From: Telmatactis stephensoni
Lineage: Eukaryota; Cnidaria; Anthozoa; Actiniaria; Isophelliidae
Assembly: GCA_029948255.1 (NCBI GenBank)
Contig: JALIZF010001758.1
Coordinates: 642,823-706,822, forward strand
Reading direction: 5' to 3'
DNA: 64,000 nucleotides
Made by a program: the position numbers and the translations under genes. This document shows, piece by piece, positions 48,767 to 60,470 of this stretch; position 1 is the first letter of the stretch; every line of letters begins with the position of its first letter. Under the pieces are notes generated by a model that had not been told where the DNA came from, ran no database searches, and saw only the letters and a list, made by a program, of their open reading frames with translations.

Positions 48767-51700
48767 TTTTAACAAAACGGGCAATTCACAAAGAAAGGTC
48801 TTCTTAGGAGATGAGGAAGACGCGAGCAAGTGGCACTTTTCAAATATCGGCAGCCTTAGAATATATGATCACCGATATGATTGTTAATTGAACAGTCTTC
48901 TTTTCGTGAGTGTTAACTATATAGTTAGAAGTGTCTTAACATCAGTAATTAATATAGAACAGATCGACATGAATACATTAAATTCTTGTGGAGCCCTCTA
49001 TTCCGGTATATGAGTAGTTTGGACTTTTAAGTAAGAAATAATAATTTTAAATAAAGTAAATTTTAAATATTGAAATATTTTTCCTGTTTAATCCAATACA
49101 CAATGATGATGTATCTGAAAGAATAAGATATTTTTAGCCTTATATATACACCAATATCAAACAACAGGTTCACTGTCAGAGACCTGAATCTGATATCTAT
49201 AAAACGGAATAACTAGCTGCAATTTTTGATATATATACAAACAAAGCCAAACGATGTAGTTTTGGTATGTAAGTTATGAGTTCTTATTTAGAAGTGATTG
49301 TCCTCTTTAGTATTTTAGCCAAGAGACACAAAAGTACACACCTATATGTTCAGATGGAGATTGACACACGTCAACGTCAGTTCAGTGAAATAGACATGTA
49401 TACCTTGTGAAATGAGGCAAGTAATAATGCATGGAAAAGTATTATATTTGAACTAGAAGAAATATATCTGCTTTTATAATATGAAATGAATTAAGCTTAA
49501 TATTTAGCATCTCACCATAGTTATAATAACTATGATTTCACGAAATGCATATTGAAATCTCTAACCCTCGTGATTACCTGATTGAAGTCGATCTATAAAT
49601 GAAATTCTAGTGTATTCGTTGTGTTATCATTATAGGTTTTATACATATACTTACAAAGTACAACAAATATCACTATATCAACAAACCAAAGAAAACAGTT
49701 TAGACAAATCAGCTTTTACAAATAACAATGGTTGAAGAAACGTTGTTTAAAAGGATAATTATGAAGTAATATTAAAAACTCATGAATTTAGTGAAGATTG
49801 TCTTCCGATCACCTGTTCGATTACGCAGCATGCAAAGTTACAATTAAACATTAGTTTTATATTATTTCACTAGAAAACATCTTTTAGACAAGGCACCATA
49901 GGAGAGAGAAACTCGTGGATTAATGTCTGCGGTACATGTGCGTTTATCATTTATCGTTATTTGTAATTGATGACTCTTGAAAAAAGACCTTTCATGTACG
50001 CGAAACTATGCCAAAGTTTAGAAAAACATTGAAATACATCTGTAATGACATTTTGTTTTACAGTGACCTTTTTGCAATATTTTTGACAATAATTCTTTAT
50101 AGGAGTTAACTCATTCCCAATTGGCAATTCCTCGATTCTCAATTCCTCATTGGCAACCCCACTAATGTGTAAATACAGCTCAAATTTGGGTCTAGAAAGC
50201 AAAAAAGAAGAAAAACTGAAGAATTGCATGTAAACTAGAGTTGTTTTACAGATTTTATCTAAATTAAAATATCTAATTCTACATGAAAAGAAACACAATA
50301 TTGTGAAGACAGAAAAATCAAAATATGATGTTCTGCAATATCTAGGCTGTTGAAATGGTTAATTTTGTGATTCAAATCAGTTTTTGGAGATTTTTGCTTA
50401 TTTAAACAATATTCTTCTAACGCTTGGTTTACGATATAACACGCAAGTGTGCCGTTTTGCTATCAGTTTTAATTTTACCTCTCAAAAGGAATAACCAATC
50501 TGTCAGCTATTAGGTTTTTGCTAGCTTTTTGGGACAATTCCGTCTCAATTCCTCTGAAATTCTTTATCGAAGTAAGGGGTCAGTTCAAACCTAGGGTTAG
50601 TGCTATGGTGCTACGGTTGGAAGTATTTTTTGGTTATAGGATTAACTATGGCTAGGGTTTAGTCCCAAGGTAGGCTGAGGAATAAAAAACGTGATATGCA
50701 CTTACTCCAGAACTGATGACTTTTTGTCCGATTAATAATAATAGCTCCGTAAGCTCTACCCTGACTACGAGATCAAGCAAATTAATATAGTGTTCAACTT
50801 CTTGGGAAATTTCAACAGCTATAGCACCCTAGAGAAAGAACTTTCTGACCTAGCCCACCAGAAGGAAGTCAACAAAGCCTTTTTTGGAAGCTTTGCGGAC
50901 AATGTCTAGGCAACAGTTTCTGAACTAGATAAATGTGCGTTTCAGTGTCTCAAACTGTAAAATGTCTTGATGACTTCGCAGTTTTGTAAATGAAAAGGTA
51001 TCAATAAAACCGACCATAATAATAACTTTATTATCCACAGAATTCAGAAAGTTAAAACTTATTTATATACACTGAAGCTATACAAAAATAAATAGAAAAA
51101 TAATAACCATAATCATAATAAATTGACGAGCGATCTTGATAAGATTAAAATCGTAAAAATATGAATAAAACTTACTCTAGTAAATATCCAAACTTGTGCT
51201 AATTATCTCTTATATAGACAATAATTGGCAGTAAAATTTCGAACGGACCCATGCAGCATTCTTAACAGCTGGAGCTGGATCATTATACATTTATCAGCAG
51301 CAAACGAGAAAGATCTATAACCTGATTTTGATGATATCTTTGATGAATGAATTGTTATTATGCCCTCTTGTATTATAATGATGTATCTCAGAATTACGAG
51401 AAAACGTTTGTTTTAATTAAGAGGGACAAAAGCCATTGGGGTAGTAAAATTAATACTGTTAAACATTTATAGAATGTCCATCTTTCCATCAATGAAATCC
51501 AACAGATTGTCAGAACTGGTTTCTCTGATTTTTCTCCTAAGAATTAAACACGTCTTTTCAGTAAAAGACCTTCACCAAAAACATGAACAAATTTTACTTA
51601 TTGTAAAATGGCTTAGACAAAGTTAATTGTACTATCCACTTATTGTTATATCAGTTGTTTGGAGTTATTTTCTACATCTCTGTACCTGTGTCCCGCCTCA

Positions 51701-51803
51701 CGTTTTCGCGACTGGCTTCAATATATATGCGAAAATAAAAATTAAAAATTAAAAAAAAAAAAAACGTTTGAAGCTCAGATAAACTGTTTTAAGAATAACT
51801 TAC
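48767..51803. other. Upstream region of gene A with fourth-unit remnant
   Basis: 48767-49950 matches upstream sequence of genes B and C. 50570-50735 matches their intron 1. Between lies an unassigned stretch whose minus strand is open over 49957-50298 (113 codons); a pyrimidine-rich CTAG precedes part of it, but I recognise no domain and found no partner exon, so it is left uncalled. Confidence 0.45.
48861..48866 (-). promoter_or_regulatory. Conserved TATA-like element upstream of gene A
   Basis: An ATATAT core sits exactly 95 bases above the start codon. The same core is at the same distance above gene B (27046-27051) and gene C (3877 region start at 3882; core 3977-3982). Fixed spacing in three copies fits a core promoter, but the copies are recent duplicates, so conservation alone is weak evidence. 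Confidence 0.33.
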
Positions 51804-51891
51804 TTTTGACAGAAGCGCTTTTCTTGAAAAGTAGCATTGTGACAACGATAAGGAAGAAGATTCTCGTGTTCAACCAACTGTTGTTGCACAT
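51804..51891 (-). pseudogene. Orphan signal-peptide exon from a fourth, truncated RTK unit
   Basis: 88 nt reading M-C-N-N-S-W-L-N-T-R, I-F-F-L-I-V-V-T-M-L-L-F, K-K-S-A-S-V-K, with an intact GTAAGT donor in phase 1, as in the other three first exons. No SRCR exon follows before gene A's own first exon 3 kb downstream. Flanking 50570-50735 resembles intron 1 of the other copies (compare 1670-1830), and 52080-52430 resembles their upstream sequence (compare 28216-28430), so this is the stub of a fourth unit, more diverged than the others. It could be dead, or could act as an alternative first exon for gene A because the phase fits. Confidence 0.6.
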
Positions 51892-52747
51892 TTTTAACAA
51901 AAACGGGCAATTTACAAAGAAAGGTCTTCTTAGGAGATCAGGAAGACGCGAGCAACTGGCACTTTTCAAATATCTGCATTATAATGTATATATTGAACAA
52001 TGTTTTCTTTCATCAGTTGTAACTAATTAGAACAGACGTGAAGCATGCAACATGAATAGATTAAGTTCATGTTGACCATACCAAAGAAAACATATTAGAC
52101 AGAACAGCTTTCACAAATGACAATGGGTCGAAGAAACGCCAAGGAAATATTAAAAACTCGTAAATGTGAAGACTGTCTGCCGATCACCTGTTCGATTACG
52201 CAGCAAGGTAGCAGATATTATAATTTTAACATAAATTGTCTTTTTTCAATAGAAAACATCTTTGGGTGTTTTGCAATAATGCGTGGACGCTTAAGGTGCT
52301 GTTACACACTGCAATGTTTTCTGGAACTTGTCTCGCAATGGCGCTGTAAAACAAGTTGCACTGACGGCGCAGCGTCGAAAAACATTGTTGCAATCGGTGT
52401 GAGCAATCGAGTTTGAGCTGCTTTTGGGCATTGCAACAATTGTTAAGAGTGGATTTTTTATCGAGTTCGAGCAGTGAACGCGGACAAAAACGCCTGAGTT
52501 GAAGAATAGCTGTTGTACAAAACTAAAATCATTTCTGTCAGAAAGTTTAAGTTGTTTCTAAGCCAGTATTGGAAAGTTGAATCAAAGTGTTAATCCAAAG
52601 CAAAAATTTGGATCGAAAGTGAGGATTAGGCCTAATTATAAATGAGCACACCGTTACGTTGGCCTCACGCGCGTATATTAGTTAACGACTGTTATGAATA
52701 TACCGACGCTAAACGAGGTTGCTTTACCTTCCACCTTTACGACTCAA

Positions 52748-53328
52748 TTAAGGTAGCTCACTATAGTTTAGCGCGCGCGCTCAAGATCATGAGCATGCGC
52801 AACACTGCAGCTTGCAGAATTTTTATTTTGCTGACGTCATGTTGCGCGGTCGATCTTTTGGGGCAAAAATCTCCAAAACTAAACGGTAAAATCCTTTCAT
52901 AATTTGTCAACTTTATTCTAATATAGAGTTACAGTAATTGACGAAATATGAAAAAAATTGGCACTACAGAATTTCATTCATTTCGTAAAATCAAAATTTT
53001 GAAATATTTAGATTCTGTAGTGCAGAATTATTTCGTTCTTTGCCAATAAAAGGTAAAGATATGGACTTTCTTTAAAATGAGTTTTAAAATAGTCAACCGT
53101 GGAAAACGCGCGTTTTTATTTATTTTATTGGAAAAATGACCTTTGATAAAGTTGACGTGACGTTGCTATAGCAACCTTTCGAGTGATGAGTTTTGTATCA
53201 AACGGTTCCCCGATTCATGGTCTGTCATATGGTTGGCTGAAGGGTGTCAAAATTTATATATGTAGCACCTATTATACGCTTTTTACTATTGGTATAAATA
53301 TCTTTAAAACTATAGTGAGCTACCTTAT
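52748..53328. mobile_element. 581-bp inverted-repeat element upstream of the CUB gene
   Basis: Left end AAGGTAGCTCACTATAGTTT at 52750-52769 and its reverse complement near 53308-53326. The outer bases (TTAAGGTAG) match those of the element at 19722, so the two may be one family with diverged interiors. Confidence 0.6.
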
Positions 53329-53864
53329 AAGGTTAACTTTTCTATTTTTACACCGGCTATATTTTTGGTCGTTTTCACGGCTTACGATAATTTAACCTCA
53401 TTAAGATACTCTGACCACTTACAGCCTCAGATAGCTAAAATTAGCAAAAAAAGATAGTCGACGTCCGGGAGATATGTTTACCAAGACCCTGTAATTATCC
53501 TTTGAATTTGTTTAACTTTAGTTAGCTCCTTATTTTATGTGAATTCCTGATTTCTTGTCGTCGAGTCGGACTAAAACTACACAAGGTTTCGAAATTGCAC
53601 TTCTTGGGCTTCCTGTTAAATTCCCGGTTCGATGGACTGGGAAATCGAAGCCCCCGCGCCGGGGGGGATGCTTGGTAATAAAGCGGTTGGGTATGCGAGT
53701 TAGACCGGACACCGGAAATACGCTGAAAAATTGTTCCAAACAGGAAAAATCACCGTTTGTACGATCCTAGATAGTAAAAAGGTATTTTGAAGGCTTTCTT
53801 ATTTACATGCAATAGAAAATTCATTAATTATACTTCAAAACCAGTTTTACCAATTTTGTGAGCC

Positions 53865-53870
53865 TATAAA
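53865..53870 (+). promoter_or_regulatory. Possible TATA box of the CUB gene
   Basis: TATAAA in the context CCTATAAATCC, 162 bases before the CUB start codon. It would put transcription start near 53895 and leave a 5' leader of about 135 bases. A single motif match without a comparator. Confidence 0.35.
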
Positions 53871-54031
53871 TCCGGATCCCACCGCGCCACTCATCCATAT
53901 TAGCAAAATATTAGGAGTACCCCCGGGATCTTGCCATCTGCCTGAGAGCAAACAATATCGGTGTTTATGTATGAGCTGCTGTCATTCACTGAATCTACGC
54001 CATAAGGTACAGCAACAAGTCGTACAAGACA

Positions 54032-57000
54032 ATGTCCGTTTACAAAGCAACGCTCTTAATTGTCTATGGTAAGCTCTGAACTCTCTTTATATCAAGTCAG
54101 CTGTTGTTTTTAATTCGATTTTTCGTCTTAATTAATTGATAAAGATATAAAACTGATTCATTTAATAGACTAGAAAACAAATATTTGGAATTCGCTACGA
54201 AAATATTTGGAAGGACTGAAAGGTTTTATATAACGACGAAGCAAATTGTTTTTTGATAACTTGCTATAAGTATAGGAAATCATATGGTTTCGAGTTCAGT
54301 TTGGAATAAATTTGAATTAGGGGGATTTCATAGAGTTGAAAATTGCACGAGCCTTTAGGCGAGTACAACTTTAGAAATAGCACGAGTTGAAATTTGTTCC
54401 AAATGTCATGGCACGAGAAAGCCATACGATTTCTTATTGATAATATACATGAAAAAATTATGCTAATGAGAAACAAATGATTTTTTTCTGTGCAAAAGAG
54501 TGAACATTTTTGAACTGATAAAAACTGAGCGTGCACTTCGGCAGTCTTCCATCAAAATCGTTTCTTTATGACCAAAATATGCATAGTTTTGATGCTGGGT
54601 AATAAAGACAACAGCAGAACTAAAAAATCTTTGCTGTTTTTGAAAACACAAATTTGCCGCACTAAATTTCCATTCTTTGCACCAAATTTCCTTTTTTATT
54701 ACACTATTTTTTTAAACAACACTGCATCGATATTTTTCATGTATAAAATTTGAAAAAAATATATAGGTGTTCTCGAGTATTCAAAATGATTTTTGTTGTA
54801 TTACGTCTAGTCCTTTAATTGATGTTAAAAATAAGAGCTCACGTTCTTATTTAATCCAATTCTACATTGTGTTTAGTCGTCATTCATTCTGGCCTCCAAT
54901 GGCGAAGCTAAGATTTTTAACTATGTTTTGACATAAGCATCGACAAATTTAAACGTTCGTTCAATTTCAGTACTAAATTTAGCTGTCGTTGAAATTGTCT
55001 GGCTGCGGCATAACTGGTCTACCATTTGCTAAAATAGTTCACAAAAAACTGATGGCCATCTACGTATATTATTTTTTTCACCCTCATTAAGATCTGCCGA
55101 AAAAGATAATGAAAACGTGATCTCCAAGCACGCTAACAAGACGACTACGGCATGCAATAGCCTAGTAAACAATTCTGTCATTTTTTAAAAATTAAATTGA
55201 AATATGGTTGCGAAATGACGCGGCTTTTAAAATTTGCAATTAAACCCGAAAGATCAAACTTTAATACCGCATTAGAGTGTGGTTTTAATCAGTCATTTTA
55301 GCCGGAGGCCAAAAGCTGACACTTTAGACTTAAAATAAACTCGGTGGAATATTCCTCGCTGTTTTGGCTGTAAATAAACTAAAGTCAATATATACCGAGT
55401 TAATTTGGTAACGCTTTAAGCAAAATTCAGATGCTTTGGTTAGAAGATAATGCAAAAATATAGAATAAAGTAAGATGTTATTTAAAAAATTAAAGTGCTG
55501 GCTGGCATGGAAGACTGAATATTGAATATAATCAATTTCTCATCGCCGATTATTTAGAATTTTGTAGTGGTGATCTCAAGTTTTCTTTCAGAATGCTATC
55601 AAATTTTTTCAACGGTGTGTGCAGCTAGGACTGGTTTGTTAAATTTCATGATATATCTCGATCAGACTTCATAGATCTCCCTGTTAACTCTGTCTAGATG
55701 AGCAACATTTGCTTGATCATTTCGGATGCCCGTCTTGCTGCTGAGCTGAGTTCCAGTGAATCTATGTTATAAAGACATAGCGGAAAAACAACTAAACGGC
55801 CCGGCTAAACGGCTGTTTTCATTTTCATAAACTGCATGATAATGAAGCATGAAAAACAGTAACTGCTACATGTTTACTGGCTTTAGTAAAAACTTTCTAC
55901 AAAACCTTGTGACGTTATAGTAAAGGTGATGTTACACGAGTCGATTTGCAACAACGATTTTCAAATTGATAATTTTGCATTAAGTTTTCAAAATTTATAT
56001 CAAACATTTGCAACTTGTTCACTAAGCAAAAATATTGCTAAAAATAGTTGCGTTTTGTTATTTCCACGACATAAAGTTTACGGGTAACATTTGTTGCGCG
56101 GAAAATCATTGTTGCGAGTCGACCCGTGTAACATCATCTTAAAGCTTCGCGGGGATATTAATTAATTAATTTATTTATTTATTTATTTATTATTGATTTT
56201 TCTTCTGATCAAAATGTCACCTCTCCCAAAGTACAGGGCATTATATCTCAGAGACGCATGTACCAAATTTTGATATTATTTGATATATTTTGTTCTTTGT
56301 GTCTAAAACTGTTTGTATGCAAAATATTGGGCTAAAAAACCCTACGGGGTCCTTATAATGAGAGGCTATTGAACGTTTTTTCCGCCCTGTCTGTTATGAA
56401 TTAAAGCGTTGGCAGCTACTAAGCTTTGCAGATGAAAATACTTTGTGGGTGAACACGTATACGTTTACAACATTGATTTGAAAACCAGCCAAGAAGAGAG
56501 GAACTGGTCACAACTGAATTTTCAGTGATGCCGGTTAAGAGGGTGTCGCAATTAAAATTGCAGTTTTTGAATAAGTTCTTATATCTTTCCCTATAGATTT
56601 CTTCGATTCATAGACGATCAAAATTTCCATCCTCAGGTTCTCAGTGTGCATGACAGATAGTCATTATCGTTAACTACTAACTCGAGGAAGCCCAATAACT
56701 CGTACTGATGACGTCATTACTAGAGTGCTTTACGAAGTTCCAGTCTTATTCAGATATTTATTCCCTCTTGAGAATAGCAGAACAATTAGCTGATCACAAA
56801 ACTGGGAACGGGTACGGTATCATACAAATGGCCTACTGGAACTAGAGTTTTCCAACAATAAACCTCTTTAAATTAATACAAGAAATAAACTGCATGAACG
56901 TCGGCATAACGTATAGATGTCCAGAAAGAACTCTCTGGTGAAGTAGCTACTTAGAATGCTGTTGATATCATTCAGTAAGCATAGAAAACTCGTGTCCATA

Positions 57001-60000
57001 TAGTATAGCAAGTATGGGTTGTTTACGAGTTTCTCTATCAATTGCGTGACTGTTTCCGTAAACACACAAAACGTCCTATGAAGATTCTATTTTTTTATGG
57101 AAGTGTTTAAGTCGATAATGAGCAGACTACTATAAATCTCTGGTGAAGTAGCTACTTAGAATGCTGTTGATATCATTCAGTAAGCATAGAAAACTCGTGT
57201 CCATATAGTATAGCAAGTATGAGTTGTTTACGAGTTTCTCTATCAATTGCGTGACTGTTTCCGTAAACACACAAAACGTCCTATGAAGATTCTATTTTTT
57301 TATGGAAGTGTTTAAGTCGATAATGAGCAGACTACTATAAAGGTTTCATGGCGGAATCCTCATATGCCTTGTGGGCGGTTTCTAATCTTTGCACTTTGAA
57401 GTCCATATTTAAACAGCATTTTTAAATCCTTCAGATGTTAACAGCTCCTTAAAAGCTTCATGCGATGAGATGTTTTTATACTGACCGATATTTGGTATCT
57501 ATTTTAGTTATCTTCGCTGCTGGTCGCCATGTCATTGGGTTGAATAGTAAGTTATAAGTGATATTTAAGTAAATTTACCCTAAGGCACTGCGAATATATA
57601 ATGCGTCAACTACATTGTGGCTGCTTTTGACGCCAGGGAAATGGGTTTCCAGCAGCGTGTACTTTGTAAAAATTGTAGTCCCTAAACTCTTCTCTTCTCT
57701 TCTCTTCCCAATAAAAGACATTTAGATTGATGCTTTCCTGTTTTTAACATACAGAGTGTGGTGGTGCTTCTCATGTGAGGTACACGGCGTCCCCCAATCA
57801 CCCTACAACGTATACTCCTTACAGCCACGCCTACCCAGCGACTGACACGTGTTCATGGAGATTACGAACGTCATACAGTAACACTGTCGTTAAACTAACT
57901 TTTACGGAATTCGATTTGGAGAACTCTCCATCATGTAAGAGCGATTACGTGACGGTGTACGATGGAATAAATACGGATAGTCCCATTATTGGTACATACT
58001 GTGGACCAACAAGACCGCCGATGGTTATATCAAAGGGACCAGATCTTTACATCAAGTTCAGAAGTGACTCTCTCTTTGCTTATCAATATCGAGGATTCAC
58101 GATCTCTTATGAGGCCGTTACTCCAGGTATTGAGGCTTAGCTTTGCACCATTACGTGATGGCAGCCATGACAGGAGGCACAGCAACAGAGTCTTTTCCCC
58201 CTGGGAAACTGAACTCCTTCTCGTGTAAACCAGATTAGTCTAGACTCTATTGTTCCTGCCTCCTGTCATGGCTGCCGTCACGTGATGGTGCAAAGTCTCT
58301 ATAAGAAAGGGGGTACTGTTTACGCTGGAGGCAAAATAAATTGAAATTTTACGACATTTGATATAGAACGGCAAGCCGGAGCGTTGAGTATCAAACTCTG
58401 TTGGCTTTGAAAAGGTTCTCGAAAGTGGTACCATTTTCTTTTATTAGTTATAAAAGAGCTTTTCTCTTAAAAAAATTACAAAGGATTTCGACGACCTCGG
58501 GGAAAGCCTCCTAGTGCAAACATGACTTGCTCAGCAAAACAGGAGTTGGAGTTTTGTCATTGTATTTTTTGACCTTGTAAGAAAGCTTGAAAAATTGGTC
58601 AGAAAATTCACTTGAGAGTTTCATTGGCGCCTGTTCCTTGTCAACAGATAAAACTACAAGCAAATGTGCATACAAGAATACTTTTGCCAACAACAATAAT
58701 ATACAACTCACGTCAAATACTGGGACGTTCTACAGCCCTGGATACCCACTTAAATACCCCAGCAACATGCAATGTACCTGGAAAATAACTGCACCAAGTG
58801 GAAGAACAATAAACCTACAAATTGAAGATATAGAAATAGTTTCAAGCGTTCTGTGCTCAAAGGATTACATCACAGTTAGGGACGGATATTCTTCGACGAG
58901 CGTCATGAAAGGTGTCTTCTGTGGGACGACAAAAACGACGATGTCTTCATCTGGGAGATATATGTGGATTCGTTTTAGGTCTGATGAATTGTACAGGGGC
59001 AGGGGATTTAAGATCAAGTACACAGTCCAAGGTAAAGCAATCTTCTATAAGCGTACTTGCTTTGGGATTCCTGTGTTTAATCCGAAAACCACAGGGCGCC
59101 CAAAGTCTTTAATTTAGACTCCCAATGCTCACGGGACAGTCCAAAAATAGAGTCCAAAGCGCCTTCAATACCGAGAAATTATGCATTTTACTGATGGATT
59201 CAGTTGTATTTTTTATGGATTTCAGTCGACATGGTCATGATTTTGATGTCATCCTTATAACGATTTCGATGCGTTATATTTCAGTATCTTATTTATCTCA
59301 AATGTATTGAAACCCCACGCACCCCATGTTCTGTACTGCAACATTCTTATAAAAGAACGTGTTTCACTTACAAGCACTTTTTCCAAGGATGCAGATTGTT
59401 CAAGGATATATATGTAAATGTCATTTAACTCGTCTATTTTCAGTAACTTCCGATGTTGGCATCATCGCTGGTGCAATCATTGGCGTAATAATAGCAGTGG
59501 CAACTATTTTTACCGTAGTCTATTGCACTCGGAAAAGAACAAGAACCATTGTACCTATTCATTCGCCCCATCCAACAGCAGCAAGCAAAACAGGCGGTAG
59601 TTCAATCACCAATAACACACTTCAGTTGTCAGTTCATCAAAATGCGCTGCAGCTGCCGACCAGTGGAAAGCCTCATCCACAGAACAATGGCCAACTGTAC
59701 CCTGGAAAATCAGGACGAACAAATTCAAACTCCTCAGGAAGACAAAGTATTTCACTCCCAGGGCAGCTAAATGATACCGATCTTCCTCCATCACCACCAC
59801 CACCACCATCACCACCTCTTCCACCAACACCGGAAACACCAACACCGGAACCACCAACACCGGAAACTCCAACACCTCTTCCACCAACACCGGAAACACC
59901 AACACCTCTTCCACCAACACCGGAAATACCACCACCAACACTTCTTCCACCAACACCGGAAATACCACCACCAACACTTCTTCCACCACTTCCTCAAATG

Positions 60001-60087
60001 GAGGCACCACCACCGTTCCAAGGAGAACCATTGGCGCAAAGGTCACAACCTGAATCACCACAACCACCACCAGGACCACCGCCCTAA
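54032..60087 (+). CDS. Two-CUB-domain single-pass membrane protein with proline-rich tail
   Basis: Five coding exons: 54032-54068, 57508-57546, 57755-58126, 58648-59031, 59444-60087. All junctions are GT-AG and phase 1, and the sum is 492 codons including the stop. Residues 1-25 form a signal peptide split over exons 1 and 2 (hydrophobic L-L-I-V-Y-V-I-F-A-A). CUB1 (27-149) and CUB2 (150-277) each keep four cysteines and the Ca-site style D-Y-(V/I)-T-V-x-D-G. A span at 283-305 (I-I-A-G-A-I-I-G-V-I-I-A-V) is followed by basic R-K-R. The last ~95 residues are P-P-T-P-E-x-P-T-P repeats that could bind SH3 or WW domains. CUB domains mediate extracellular protein contacts; a partner is not evident. 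It is divergent from the RTK array. The 39-nt exon 2 and the 3.4-kb first intron are the least certain parts, but phase and signal-peptide logic support them. Confidence 0.82.
55923..56141. mobile_element. 219-bp foldback in CUB gene intron 1
   Basis: Arms GATGTTACACG, GTCGA and GCAACAA(C/T)GATTTTC inverted at both ends (55925-55965, 56101-56139). Confidence 0.65.
56932..57341. repeat. 205-bp tandem duplication in CUB gene intron 1
   Basis: Copies 56932-57136 and 57137-57341 start TCTCTGGTGAAG and appear identical apart from one G/A change (TATGGGTTG against TATGAGTTG). A direct duplication without terminal repeats. Confidence 0.85.
57755..58126 (+). CDS. CUB domain 1 exon
   Basis: 372-nt exon, phase 1 on both sides. 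K-C-G-G opening cysteine, Y-P-A-T-D-T-C-S-W-R-L, a beta strand ending F-T-E-F-D-L-E, then C-K-S-D-Y-V-T-V-Y-D-G and T-Y-C-G-P-T, with the closing R-G-F-T-I-S-Y. The exon is bounded by ACAG before and GTATTG after. Confidence 0.88.
58141..58295. mobile_element. 155-bp foldback in CUB gene intron 3
   Basis: Arms CTTTGCACCATTACGTGATG and GCAGCCATGACAGGAGGCA inverted at both ends, starting 14 bases after the exon 3 donor. Confidence 0.72.
58648..59031 (+). CDS. CUB domain 2 exon
   Basis: 384-nt exon, phase 1 on both sides. K-C-A-Y-K-N-T, then G-T-F-Y-S-P-G-Y-P-L-K-Y-P, M-Q-C-T-W-K-I, the acidic I-E-D-I-E-I-V, C-S-K-D-Y-I-T-V-R-D-G, G-V-F-C-G-T-T and R-G-F-K-I-K-Y. The segment F-Y-S-P-G-Y-P is the classic CUB N-terminal signature. 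The donor is G|GTAAAG. Confidence 0.88.
59444..60087 (+). CDS. CUB protein exon 5: membrane span and proline-rich tail
   Basis: 644-nt terminal exon after a TTTTCAG acceptor. It encodes the membrane span, a polar Ser/Thr/Asn-rich linker, then short tandem repeats built on P-P-T-P-E-T-P-T-P and P-P-T-P-E-I-P-P-P-T-L-L, ending P-P-G-P-P-P and TAA. The DNA repeat (ACACC/CCACC) is why the opposite strand is also open. Confidence 0.82.
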
Positions 60088-60298
60088 GGAGGGCTACTCC
60101 TTGTTCTCTATCAGCAGTCAGGGCTAGGGACACCCAAAGAGGCCATAAATAGACAACGCCCTTTTAGGACGATGTCTCCAGATTACAAAAGCTGTAGCCT
60201 ACTTTTCGTAATTAAGCAGAAGCCTATTAGCCAAACTGCAACCTGCCTATTGCTGGTATCCTATGCTCACAGTCTACCATGCATGTTATATGTTTTTG

Positions 60299-60345
60299 TA
60301 AAGCGCCTAGAGCAGATTTTGGATAGGCGCTATATAAATGTTCAT
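60299..60345. mobile_element. SINE/LINE-like 3' tail downstream of the CUB gene
   Basis: GTAAAGCGCC, a short spacer, then GGCGCTATATAAATG, followed directly by a microsatellite. This hairpin-like tail plus simple repeat is the usual 3' end of retroposons in marine invertebrates. The body cannot be delimited. Confidence 0.45.
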
Positions 60346-60470
60346 TATCATTATCATTATCATTATCATTATCATTATCATTATCATTATCATTATCATT
60401 ATCATTATCATTATCATTATCATTATCATTATCATTATCATTATCATTATCATTATCATTATCATTATCC
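60342..60470. repeat. (ATTATC)n microsatellite
   Basis: About 21 uninterrupted hexamers following the retroposon-like tail; the H-Y repeat frame on the plus strand and the D-N frame on the minus strand are artefacts of it. Confidence 0.92.

Larger units (their letters stand above)
51892..54031. other. Region between the RTK array and the CUB gene
   Basis: To about 52430 it resembles the upstream flank of the RTK units, including a GTTACAC/GCAATG element at 52300-52400. Then comes the inverted-repeat element 52748-53328. From 53330 to 54031 I see no gene, only the presumed CUB promoter. Confidence 0.5.

Noticed and set aside
49957..50298. Minus-strand frame of 113 codons
   Set aside because: No recognised domain, no repeat in the other units and no matching partner exon.
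59606..60133. Minus-strand frame of 175 codons opposite the proline-rich exon
   Set aside because: It is the antisense shadow of the ACACC/CCACC repeat. The plus strand carries the spliced, domain-supported gene.
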